The notes under the pieces were generated by a model. The model searched no databases. It had not been told where the DNA came from and was given only the letters and a program-made list of their open reading frames with translations. Below are positions 8,467-17,253 of a DNA stretch of 64,000 nucleotides, piece after piece. Both the position numbers and the translations under genes were made by a program. The stretch is from Rickettsia endosymbiont of Cardiosporidium cionae (GTDB lineage: Bacteria > Pseudomonadota > Alphaproteobacteria > Rickettsiales > Rickettsiaceae). Where the stretch lies: assembly GCF_015476335.1 (NCBI RefSeq), contig NZ_JADAQY010000003.1:64062-128061 (forward strand). The letters are read 5' to 3'. The stretch's first letter is position 1. Each line of letters starts with the position of its first letter.

Positions 8467-10248
8467 ATGCATAAATATAGAACACATCACTGTGATGAGC
8501 TAAGAGTTGCTGATATTAATAAAAAAGTAAGATTATCTGGGTGGGTATATAGAAAACGAGATCATAGCAATCTATTATTTATTGATTTAAAGGACCATTA
8601 CGGTATTACACAAATTGTATTCAAAGATGAAATATTAAAAGAAAAAGCTAAATATATAAAATATGAATCAGTCATCACTATAACAGGGATAGTAATAAAA
8701 CGAAGTCAAAAAAATACAAACACATCAGTAAATACAGGAGAAATTGAAATATTTGCTGAAGATTATAATTTAGAATCAGAATCAGAATCATTGCCTTTTA
8801 CTATCAACTCCGATCAGAAAATACCAGAAGATTTAAGACTACAGTATAGATTTTTAGATCTCAGAAGGGATGTAATGCATAAAAACATAGTGATGAGAGC
8901 CAAAATTATCTCTACTATAAGAGAATTAATGGAACAACAAGGTTTTATTGAAATACAAACCCCTATCCTTACATCTAGCTCTCCAGAAGGAGCAAAAGAT
9001 TTTTTAGTACCAAGCAGTACAAATAAAGGTAAATTTTATGCACTACCACAGGCTCCTCAACAATTTAAACAATTATTAATGATTTCAGGATTTGATAAAT
9101 ATTTTCAAATAGCCCCGTGCTTCCGTGATGAAGCAGCTAGAGCTGATAGATCCCCCGGAGAATTTTATCAACTAGATATAGAAATGTCCTTCGTAACACA
9201 AGAAGATATTTTTAATAATATTGAACCAATTCTATTTAATCTATTTTCAAAGTTTTCTGATAAAAAGATATCGAGTAGGCCTTTTAAAAGAATTAAATAC
9301 GAAGATGCAATCAACAAATATGGTACTGATAAACCAGATTTAAGAAATCCAATTATCATTACAGATAGCACACATCTATTCAAAGATACAGAGTATACAT
9401 TATTTAATAATATGATTAAAGATGGTGCAGTAGTCCTAGCAATTCCAGCTCCTGAAAGTAGTAATAAAAAATCACGAAAATTCTTTGATGATATCTTAGA
9501 ATTTTCTGTATCTCAGGGAGCAAAAGCTTTTAGTTATTTAAGACTTTCTGCTACAGGAGAAATAAAAGGACCATTAGCAAAATTTATTAAAACACATCAA
9601 ATAACAGAATTTAAGAAAATATTATCCATTTCTAATGGAGATTCAGTATTTTTTATATGCGATTTTAAAGATCAAACATTGAAAATAGCTGCAAGCATAA
9701 GAACAGAGTTAGGAAATAAATTAGATCTAATTAATAATCAAGAATTTATCTTCTGTTGGATAACAGATTTTCCACTATACCAAATTAATAAGGATACCAA
9801 AAAATTAGAATTTTCACATAATCCATTTTCTATGCCACAATGTACAATAAAAGAATTTGATTCTATTGATAATACTGAAGAAATACTAAAAATTAAATCT
9901 TACCAATATGATATAGTATGCAACGGAATAGAATTATCAAGTGGAGCAATACGTAATCACAATCTAGAATTTATGTATAAAATCTTTAATATCATTGGAT
10001 ATGATCAACAACATGTTAATAGTATCTTTTCTGGTATGACTAAGGCTTTAAAATATGGAGCTCCTCCACATGGAGGTATAGCACCAGGCATAGAACGCAT
10101 TGTAATGCTTCTCAGTGATGCACCTAATATCCGTGAAGTCACTGCATTTAGTATGAATCAACAGGCAGAAGATATGCTAATGAATGCCCCTAGTGAAATT
10201 GAAGAAAAAAGACTAGAAGAACTCAATATTAAGGTAATTCGAGACTAA
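8467..10248 (+). CDS. aspS: Aspartyl-tRNA synthetase
   Basis: This 593-residue class IIb synthetase charges tRNA-Asp. It has the N-terminal OB-fold anticodon-binding domain (about 1-110, with VRLSGWVYRKRDH), then motif 1, motif 2 (CFRDEAARADRSPGEFYQLD), a bacterial insertion domain, and motif 3 (GGIAPGIERIVMLL) near residues 537-550. The length is the full bacterial type. Many alphaproteobacteria use a non-discriminating AspRS with GatCAB; that cannot be settled from this window. Its 3' end converges on the O-methyltransferase gene with 58 bp between them. Confidence 0.97.
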   Translation: MHKYRTHHCDELRVADINKKVRLSGWVYRKRDHSNLLFIDLKDHYGITQIVFKDEILKEKAKYIKYESVITITGIVIKRSQKNTNTSVNTGEIEIFAEDYNLESESESLPFTINSDQKIPEDLRLQYRFLDLRRDVMHKNIVMRAKIISTIRELMEQQGFIEIQTPILTSSSPEGAKDFLVPSSTNKGKFYALPQAPQQFKQLLMISGFDKYFQIAPCFRDEAARADRSPGEFYQLDIEMSFVTQEDIFNNIEPILFNLFSKFSDKKISSRPFKRIKYEDAINKYGTDKPDLRNPIIITDSTHLFKDTEYTLFNNMIKDGAVVLAIPAPESSNKKSRKFFDDILEFSVSQGAKAFSYLRLSATGEIKGPLAKFIKTHQITEFKKILSISNGDSVFFICDFKDQTLKIAASIRTELGNKLDLINNQEFIFCWITDFPLYQINKDTKKLEFSHNPFSMPQCTIKEFDSIDNTEEILKIKSYQYDIVCNGIELSSGAIRNHNLEFMYKIFNIIGYDQQHVNSIFSGMTKALKYGAPPHGGIAPGIERIVMLLSDAPNIREVTAFSMNQQAEDMLMNAPSEIEEKRLEELNIKVIRD

Positions 10249-10306
10249 ATAAATGGTACATAAATACATAAATTACAACTTGAATAATGATATAATACAC
10301 CTATGT

Positions 10307-11332
10307 TCATGATTTTTTAGCTACGATAATCCCCCAATCATTTATTGATCCACTATAATTTACTTGAGTAAAACCTATTGTATATAATATTTGAGTTATC
10401 TCTGATTTTGAATACTGTCTGCCAGATGAAAAAATATTCATACTCATATTGCATCTGACAGCATTTAACGGACCGGTTCCTAGATCATTCAAAAAAATTT
10501 CATGAATAATAATTAATCCATCCTGATGCAAAGACTGAAAAACTTTTGATAAAACTTGTCGACAGATATCTATAGGCCAATCATGCAAAATATCTGCAAG
10601 AAAATATACATCAGCAGAGAATAAATCATCTACAAGAAAATTTACAGACTCAGTGCGAATTCTATCTCCTAATTTTTCATTTTCTATATATTGCTGAGCA
10701 ATCTTTGTTACCGAAGGCATATCCAAAATTATTGCATTCAATTTTCTGTATCGTTTACACACAGCAACAGAATGGGTACCAAGCCCCCCTCCTAAATCTA
10801 CAAATAACTTTTTATTCTCTAAATCAACAAATTCCGGCCAATAATCGGATGTAAATAGGCTTTTGGCATGCATTGCATAAGTGAATTTTTTCACAATTGC
10901 TTCATCTTCATAATACTGTTTTGAAAATAGCAAACCACCTAAAGGGACTGTCTTATTGTGTAATATTGCTTCTTTGATTTTATTATAACTCCTTGATTCA
11001 TCACAATCCATATAAAGATATCTAACAAAATCACCATAGTAATATTTACTAGAGCTACATAAAAATTTATTTGATGCCTCCGTATTTCTATAATTAAATT
11101 GATCATCGCATAACAACAACCCTTCTGCATAACATAATAACGTCAAGCTCTGTGCCTTTTGATAATCTAAACTAAATTTAGCAGAAATATTTTTAATATT
11201 TTTATAACCATCCTGTAAATAATCAAATAACCCTATATCAATTGCTACAAACACAGCTTTTGATGAGGTTACACGATAACATATATCCCGAATTTTTTGC
11301 TCTTCAGCATTTTGTATATTTTTACCTGACAT
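10307..11332 (-). CDS. SAM-dependent O-methyltransferase, acetylserotonin/hydroxyneurosporene type
   Basis: This 341-residue protein has the two-domain layout of the small-molecule O-methyltransferase family (Methyltransf_2). An N-terminal winged-helix dimerisation part (about 1-100, with AIDIGLFDYL) precedes a Rossmann SAM-binding domain. SAM motif I is VDLGGGLGTH around residue 178, the acidic end of strand 2 is ILDMPSV, and LADILHDW carries the usual catalytic His near residue 243. Family members methylate hydroxyl groups of indoles, flavonoids, polyketides or carotenoid and quinone precursors. No biosynthetic cluster surrounds it, and such an enzyme is unusual in Rickettsiales as far as I know. 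It is a single gene convergent with aspS. Substrate unknown. Confidence 0.85.
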   Translation of the reverse strand: MSGKNIQNAEEQKIRDICYRVTSSKAVFVAIDIGLFDYLQDGYKNIKNISAKFSLDYQKAQSLTLLCYAEGLLLCDDQFNYRNTEASNKFLCSSSKYYYGDFVRYLYMDCDESRSYNKIKEAILHNKTVPLGGLLFSKQYYEDEAIVKKFTYAMHAKSLFTSDYWPEFVDLENKKLFVDLGGGLGTHSVAVCKRYRKLNAIILDMPSVTKIAQQYIENEKLGDRIRTESVNFLVDDLFSADVYFLADILHDWPIDICRQVLSKVFQSLHQDGLIIIHEIFLNDLGTGPLNAVRCNMSMNIFSSGRQYSKSEITQILYTIGFTQVNYSGSINDWGIIVAKKS

Positions 11333-11588
11333 ATCCCTTATACAATTTATTGTTTATAGCCTATTTAATATAGATGTAATTAACAAACTATAAATATTTT
11401 TATATTAAAATATTATACTAACAGTTTTAAAACAATTCACAACAGCTTACAATCAAAATCGCAAATCTGTATAATCGATACAACTAAAAATAACGAAGAT
11501 AATTATCGACTTCTTAATAATCGTATGAAAATTACAGACATTATTTAAATATGAACGAGCATAGCTATAATATAACACTCATTATTAA

Positions 11589-13130
11589 CTAGGCAGGATT
11601 CTTTTTAAGGGCATCTGATAATCTAAGTTGATATTGTTTACTTATACTACACACCGCATAGACCCATAAAATAGCATTCAATAAAAATACTGACAATAAA
11701 ATTGGTGATATACCTTCGTGAGTAGCAGTAGGGAACAGAGTAAAAGTGATAAATTGCACCCCAGCTCCACAAAATTTACCAACTTTGCCTCCCATAATAT
11801 CCACTGCAGCTTTGCCCTTAGCTTTTAATTCTTTATCTAGCGGTATATATAACATCTCTTTACTTGCATCAAAAAATGAATATTTTGTACTTTTTCCTAA
11901 GATATTCTGTATAGCTCCTGCAATCACTATAAGTATTATTGGTTGTATAGCAAAAACCGTTACAAATATCGAGGTTATATGAGTTTCCAATATAACTCCA
12001 ATCAAAAAAAATGCTCCTACAGTTGTAATCATTAAAGGTGTAGCTAAAGCTGCAAAAAACCAGCCTATTTTCCTCACTACAACACCACCAAATATAGAAA
12101 ATACTAAAGTCATGATTCCAGTCCAAAACAGTACCTTAGCCTGATAATTCATAAAATCTGCAGTATTAGGATATAATGCTTTAGTCCTAGACATCCATAC
12201 ACCTTCTATTAAATTTACTGAAACAGAATATGTTGCTACCAATATAAAAATCATTAGAAGATATTTAGAATTAAATATCATTTTTGTACTTTCCTTAAAA
12301 TTTAAAGCCAGCACATCTATCTTAACATTATGCATCTGATTCAACTGCTTAACATAAATCACATCTATTACCTTATGCAATATAAGACATATAGTAGCGG
12401 ATACAATAACTAATATTGTTATAATCTTTAACAAAACTATATTGTCAGTATCTACAGACATAGGAAAAAAGATCTGAGATAAAAATTTTTTATGTTTGAT
12501 AATCCAAGATATTACTTGACCTGATAATAACAAATTAGATTGTCCAAAAATACTAAACAAAAAATAAAATCTTTTTGATTCATTAACCGATGTAATCTTA
12601 TTGATTAATTGCCAAAACATTAATGAAAAAACAACCATTGGCCATAATTCTCCCATAATGTAAAAAGTAACACACCCCCAATGGCCTACCATAACTATAA
12701 ACCATTTTAGGTATGGAAACAAAGAGACATAATATAGTATTGTATCTTCTTTAAGATGTAGATATGAATAATATGGATAAATTAAAAAAGCAAATATAGT
12801 AAAAAAAGATATAAAAAAAACTACAACAACTCTAAATATCTTCTCAGTGCTCATAACATTACATAACTTGGTATAGACCACTACAAATAGTATACCTACA
12901 GGAAACTCCCCCCATAATTTTATAAAACTTATAATCTCTGTGCCTATGAGGGTCACTACAAAGCTATCTTTTAAATTACGTATTAAATTCTGATTAAACA
13001 GTATAAAAAACATCAATGATGCTATAGAAAAAAATTTAATTTTTTCTCCACGAACAACAGGAAAAATGATAAACTCCAACTTTTTATAGTAAGCTATCAT
13101 ATACCGCAGATTAATAATAATTTTTTCCAT
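11589..13130 (-). CDS. NTT-family nucleotide translocase, divergent from Tlc1
   Basis: This 513-residue inner-membrane protein has about twelve hydrophobic segments and the NTT (ADP/ATP carrier of Rickettsia, Chlamydia and plastids) signature regions. These are RNLKDSFVV near residue 51, GELWP near 161, FWQLINKIT, and SFFDASKEMLYIPLDKEL followed by KGKAAVDIMGGKVGK near 430-458. Where the other copy (49125-50639) has GGRLGKSGGG, this one has GGKVGKFCGA, and its GTEIISFIKLWGE loop differs from the Tlc1 pattern. It may therefore be a nucleotide importer of another specificity rather than the ATP/ADP exchanger. Family certain, substrate inferred. It follows a 433-bp gap and stands alone on the minus strand. 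Confidence 0.93.
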   Translation of the reverse strand: MEKIIINLRYMIAYYKKLEFIIFPVVRGEKIKFFSIASLMFFILFNQNLIRNLKDSFVVTLIGTEIISFIKLWGEFPVGILFVVVYTKLCNVMSTEKIFRVVVVFFISFFTIFAFLIYPYYSYLHLKEDTILYYVSLFPYLKWFIVMVGHWGCVTFYIMGELWPMVVFSLMFWQLINKITSVNESKRFYFLFSIFGQSNLLLSGQVISWIIKHKKFLSQIFFPMSVDTDNIVLLKIITILVIVSATICLILHKVIDVIYVKQLNQMHNVKIDVLALNFKESTKMIFNSKYLLMIFILVATYSVSVNLIEGVWMSRTKALYPNTADFMNYQAKVLFWTGIMTLVFSIFGGVVVRKIGWFFAALATPLMITTVGAFFLIGVILETHITSIFVTVFAIQPIILIVIAGAIQNILGKSTKYSFFDASKEMLYIPLDKELKAKGKAAVDIMGGKVGKFCGAGVQFITFTLFPTATHEGISPILLSVFLLNAILWVYAVCSISKQYQLRLSDALKKNPA

Positions 13131-13563
13131 ATATATAATTTTTCCTCTCTCTTTTAGCTCAATACTACTTTAATAGTGCAGCATCTTCAAATAAAAAATC
13201 TAATGTTGTAATAGCAGTACAACTGATAATACTATAAAAGTATAAACCACTTGATAACTGACTATAAAAAATACTGTCAATTTTTATTTAATGGATTCCA
13301 TGATAAGAAAAAACTTGAAATAGCGTACAAAATGACTTGGTTATGAATATTGAATCTATTTCAAAAATATTTAAATAGTATAAACACTAGCTAATTGTTA
13401 AAATATACAAACACTAAAAAATTCGCTATTAAAAAATACAAAAATCAGCACCACTTTAGAATTGATTTTATGTAGCATAAAGCAAAACGAAACTAGAATT
13501 CTAAAACAAAGTTTAATTTTTATAAATTAATCAGTATAATTTTTGATATAAAAAACTTTTGTA
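13131..13563. other. Intergenic gap between NTT gene and surface-protein gene
   Basis: This 433-bp AT-rich stretch carries no coding frame worth calling and no tRNA. A possible minus-strand promoter for the NTT gene lies at 13250-13279. The part just downstream of the surface-protein stop (13500-13563) has runs of T on the minus strand but no stable GC-rich hairpin. Confidence 0.45.
13250..13279 (-). promoter_or_regulatory. Candidate promoter for the NTT gene
   Basis: On the minus strand a perfect TTGACA is followed after 18 bp by TATCAA, which matches four of six -10 positions. It would start RNA about 110 nt upstream of the NTT start codon at 13130. The -35 is strong and the -10 weak. Confidence 0.35.
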
Positions 13564-16500
13564 TTAAATATTGAGTGTAATTTTCAAATAGGGTTTATGT
13601 ATTGTATATCTGGTATGATTCATATCAATTCCATACCCAATAGATCCAATAAAATTATAGTAATTAATATTCAAAGCTGCATCTAAGTTATAATTTAATG
13701 TATTGTTCAAGGCTTTATTCTGTATGATAGATAATTGAGAAATATCTTTTGGCTGCGTTATACTGTCCTGACTATTATGGATTTGGTACATAACTAAACC
13801 CTTTAAATAAAAACTATAAAATAAGTTATCTGCCACTTCAATTGCACGAGAGTTAATAATAGATCCCAATACCAAAGAACAACTACTTAAACCATCCTGA
13901 TCAGTCAATAAATCTTTATCCGATCTTTTATAACTAGTAGGATTTAAATTAGTGTATTGGATGCCGCATATCGGGCTCAGTATACAATATTCAGAAAGAT
14001 ATTCATATCCGAGTAAGGCAGACAGTGAGTAAATTTTACGATTGTTATAACAATAATTCACTTCATCTATTAAATTTTGTACTTCTAATTTATCCACGCT
14101 AAATAGCCCAAAAGAATTAGTAATTTCTATAAAATTTCTATTTTTAGTGTAATATCTACCAAATATTGAAAATAATGTATCATTAATAGTAATTTTATTA
14201 TCTTCTATGGCACTCTGATATCTTATTTTTTTTATAGAACGGTTAATAGATGTACATAAACAATAACTATGATGCATTATATGATCAATGACAATCTTTA
14301 CATTATGAATATCAACATCATATAAGGTATTTTTATTAAAAGGTTTTTGTTTTATATTATCATGTAATTGTTTTAAATATACACCTCGAGAAAACAATTT
14401 AGTATCGACGAAATTAACATTAGCAGATTCTATATTATTGTATAAGTTAGAATATCTGTGGTTAAGATATTGAGACAAGAAATCACTATGTTCATTAACA
14501 TCTTTTAAGATTTCTACCTCTTCTACAGCATAAAACAATTTTTTTTGATTATTTGGTAATGTAGGATTAGCATCTTCATTCAATTTTTTCTTTGAGTCAT
14601 TTCTTTCAATATCACCTAAGCCATCCTCAATCAATTCATTTTCACTTCTTTCACTATCACTTAGATCATCCTTAATCAAGCCACCTGCGCTCTTTTCACT
14701 ATCACTTAATTCAATACCAGATAATGCACCTTCATTCCCAGTAACATCACTATCTCTATCACTATCTCTATCACTATCAGTATATATATTATATACTTTA
14801 AGAGCAGGAGACGCAATAATATCATGAAAATTAAATGATACAGGAAAAAAAATCCTGGTAACTTTTATTGAATAATCACTATCTCTATGGCTATCAGTAT
14901 ATAAAATATGTAATTTAGAAGCAGAAAGCAATTTTCTATTAATAGAATTATGAATGATTTTTCTTTTAAAGTTCAGGAGCTTTTTTTTACTATGACGAGC
15001 TATATATTTTCTATTAGTAAGAATTTTAACAATTTTCTTAACATCATTAGTATTAGCAGTATTTTTGAGAGGTTGTTCTAATCCATCATTCACTCCTACA
15101 GACTTTACACCCGGCTCTGTACTGAAAGTTTTTGCATTATGAATGATTTTTCTTTTAAAATTCAGGAGCTTTTTGTTATCATGATGAGCTACATGTTTTT
15201 TATTAGTAGATTTTTTATTGTGATTTTTATTAATCAGCTGATTATGAATTTTAACAAATTTCTTACTACCAGTAGTGTTAGCAGTATTTTTGAGAGGTTG
15301 TTCTAATCCATCATTCACTCCTACAGACTTTACACCTGGCTCTGTACTGAAAGTTTTTGCATTATGAATGATTTTTCTTTTAAAGTTCAGGAGCTTTTTG
15401 TTATCATGATGAGCTACATGTTTTTTATTAGTAGATTTTTTATTGTGACTTTTATTAATCAGCTGATTATGAATTTTAACAATTTTCTTAACATCATTAG
15501 TATTAGTACTACATCTTGAGGTAGATCTTTTAGCACTATCAAATGTTCTATGTGACATTTCGCTACTATTCTTTCTATCATTAGCATTTTTTACTCTCTT
15601 ATTACTTACAAAACTGCTATCTATAAGACTTTTATCTTCAATATTATTACCTTTATAAAAACGATAGTTCAAAAAATTCTGATCATATTCTGCTTTAATC
15701 TTATTTTTCAAGTTTATCAACTCTGATATAATTGCATTACATTCTCCAGAGTTATTAACAATAAAATATTTAATAGATGAATAATCTTTATTAAGGACCT
15801 TTATTAAATTATTTATAGCTTCAGTATACTCGCCATCTGCTATAGTGAATCTGCTATTCAATGCTATAAAATCACTATTATTATCAATATTATCTTTGTC
15901 TAAAGTTACCTTTTGTAAATTATATTCTAATTTTATAATTTTTATTAAATATTCTTTCATACCTTTTATTACACTGCTTTCAGATAATAGACTTTTAGGA
16001 GTATTGACATATAGTTGAGACATAGGATATACAGATTCTATAGATTCTGAAGAGGAAGTATTTTGTATACTTCCAGAATTTATTAACTCCATAGTAGACT
16101 CACTAAATACTGTATTAAATGTTTCAGCAAATAATTTAAATCCATTAGAATTAGTTACAACATTATGCAATTCATTGTTACCACTATTCTTATGATTCTC
16201 ATTCTTATTATTTATGACTGTGTCCTGTATAGTAGAGCGTTTCTTCTTAAAGCGCTTTAAATCTAACACTAATTTGGATATTGGTAATGAATTATTAATA
16301 TCCAATTTTTGAATATTAGAGGAGTGTTCATTAAGAAACCCAACAATATTATCTATAGCTTTATCATACTCAAGCAGCTCTGTTTTATGACTATTGGTAC
16401 TTTTACCTGAACTCATTTCTGATAAGTTATTTTCTAGCAAAAGCAAATCTTCTGAGTATTTCTGCATATTATTAATAATAATAGAAATACCCTCAGAAGA

Positions 16501-16752
16501 TGGACTACGATGATTTATTCTAGAAGCAGATTGTGACAATGCTGACTTATATAAGCCACATCTAGAATTTATCAACTCAAATGTAGATTTACTAAATATT
16601 GTCTGGAACTTTTTAATAAATAATTCAAATTCATTAGAACCATATGAGATATTAAATGTTAGTATTACAATGATTAATGCAATAAATACATAAAACCTGC
16701 TAGCTATACCATTAAAACTATTTCTAAAAAGCATCCGATACAGTAACTTCAC
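13564..16752 (-). CDS. Large repeat-containing surface protein, autotransporter-like
   Basis: I do not recognise an orthologue for this 1062-residue protein. It has a long signal sequence with a hydrophobic core at about 20-37 ending near ISYGS, as in autotransporters. Two related helical domains follow (42-174 and 204-355), each opening with F.LF...F.T.FS.ST.ELINS. Next is a very basic Lys/His/Asn-rich tract with two nearly identical 75-residue repeats (418-492 and 493-567) and a decayed third. Acidic Ser-Asp tracts follow (YTDSDRDSDRDSD and LSDSE..). The last 280 or so residues alternate polar and hydrophobic residues like a beta-barrel, with LLGYEYLSEY and CGIQYTNLNPTSY resembling autotransporter barrels. 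It ends in LNI rather than the usual aromatic residue. Most likely a secreted surface protein of Sca type; function unknown. Confidence 0.7.
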   Translation of the reverse strand: MKLLYRMLFRNSFNGIASRFYVFIALIIVILTFNISYGSNEFELFIKKFQTIFSKSTFELINSRCGLYKSALSQSASRINHRSPSSEGISIIINNMQKYSEDLLLLENNLSEMSSGKSTNSHKTELLEYDKAIDNIVGFLNEHSSNIQKLDINNSLPISKLVLDLKRFKKKRSTIQDTVINNKNENHKNSGNNELHNVVTNSNGFKLFAETFNTVFSESTMELINSGSIQNTSSSESIESVYPMSQLYVNTPKSLLSESSVIKGMKEYLIKIIKLEYNLQKVTLDKDNIDNNSDFIALNSRFTIADGEYTEAINNLIKVLNKDYSSIKYFIVNNSGECNAIISELINLKNKIKAEYDQNFLNYRFYKGNNIEDKSLIDSSFVSNKRVKNANDRKNSSEMSHRTFDSAKRSTSRCSTNTNDVKKIVKIHNQLINKSHNKKSTNKKHVAHHDNKKLLNFKRKIIHNAKTFSTEPGVKSVGVNDGLEQPLKNTANTTGSKKFVKIHNQLINKNHNKKSTNKKHVAHHDNKKLLNFKRKIIHNAKTFSTEPGVKSVGVNDGLEQPLKNTANTNDVKKIVKILTNRKYIARHSKKKLLNFKRKIIHNSINRKLLSASKLHILYTDSHRDSDYSIKVTRIFFPVSFNFHDIIASPALKVYNIYTDSDRDSDRDSDVTGNEGALSGIELSDSEKSAGGLIKDDLSDSERSENELIEDGLGDIERNDSKKKLNEDANPTLPNNQKKLFYAVEEVEILKDVNEHSDFLSQYLNHRYSNLYNNIESANVNFVDTKLFSRGVYLKQLHDNIKQKPFNKNTLYDVDIHNVKIVIDHIMHHSYCLCTSINRSIKKIRYQSAIEDNKITINDTLFSIFGRYYTKNRNFIEITNSFGLFSVDKLEVQNLIDEVNYCYNNRKIYSLSALLGYEYLSEYCILSPICGIQYTNLNPTSYKRSDKDLLTDQDGLSSCSLVLGSIINSRAIEVADNLFYSFYLKGLVMYQIHNSQDSITQPKDISQLSIIQNKALNNTLNYNLDAALNINYYNFIGSIGYGIDMNHTRYTIHKPYLKITLNI
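14747..14782 (-). repeat. 12-bp in-frame microsatellite (Asp-Ser-Asp-Arg units)
   Basis: Three head-to-tail copies of the 12-mer tcactatctcta (plus-strand view; the last ends in agta) code for repeated D-S-D-R. Because the unit is a multiple of three, copy-number change would alter protein length without breaking the frame. A related sequence (tcactatctcta followed by tggctatcagta) recurs near 14876-14901, giving YTDSHRDSD. Confidence 0.9.
15052..15501 (-). repeat. Two tandem 225-bp coding repeats
   Basis: Two copies (15277-15501 and 15052-15276) are nearly identical and lie head to tail in frame, each coding 75 residues. A third, diverged and internally deleted copy continues at about 14925-15051; it keeps the KKLLNFKRKIIHN segment but lacks the TFSTEPGVKSVGVNDG part. 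Within the first two copies only a handful of bases differ, the clearest being TNDVKKIV against TTGSKKFV at the start of each unit. This points to a recent duplication. Confidence 0.95.
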
Positions 16753-17253
16753 TTCTAGTAATTATCAATATTATATTAATAACCTTTAATATTTGATTAT
16801 ACACTAAAAGTATCATAATTGTACTTTTATTATCTAATGGCATTTATTTATACAAAAAATTCATTGTACTAATTAAATAAGATCTGGAGTTGTATTTTAT
16901 TACATAAAAAGCTAATATAACGCTATATAAACAAAATCTGAAATAGATAGTCGAAACTGTAATTCTCATCAGCTTAAGTGGATCAATACTGCTCACATAG
17001 CTAGCTGATAACTTTTAGCACCACTCAGTACCTAGAAGCTTTTAATTTGACTTAAATAAAAATTCGCTGTATAACCTCACCTGAAGCTGCAAACACGTAT
17101 ATCACTAATTGAGTAGTCAAAGATAAATTTTAAGTATAACTGGAATATAGTAATATGTTGTATAGTGATTGGCTGATATATTTCAATAGTTATACCATTA
17201 CAATTAGTAACTCTTAACCAGTTATCGTAGAAATTATTTGTTATTATCGTAAT
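16753..17253. other. Divergent intergenic region upstream of surface protein and hisS
   Basis: This 501-bp gap separates the divergently transcribed surface-protein gene and hisS. Base composition is slightly less AT-rich between about 16970 and 17110. It carries a good plus-strand promoter candidate (17047-17075) and an 8-bp inverted repeat in the presumed hisS leader (17136-17143 and 17218-17225). No tRNA, known small RNA or coding frame was recognised. Confidence 0.5.
17047..17075 (+). promoter_or_regulatory. Candidate sigma-70 promoter upstream of hisS
   Basis: TTGACT at 17047-17052 and TATAAC at 17070-17075 are spaced by 17 bp, each one base from consensus. Transcription would begin near 17082 and leave a leader of about 170 nt before the hisS start codon. 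Confidence 0.5.

Noticed and set aside
17076-17110. Possible SRP RNA or T-box in the hisS leader because of a gaagctgc string.
   Set aside because: The SRP tetraloop context (ggtccggaaggaagcagcc-like) is absent and no T-box consensus was seen. T-boxes are also not expected in this group.
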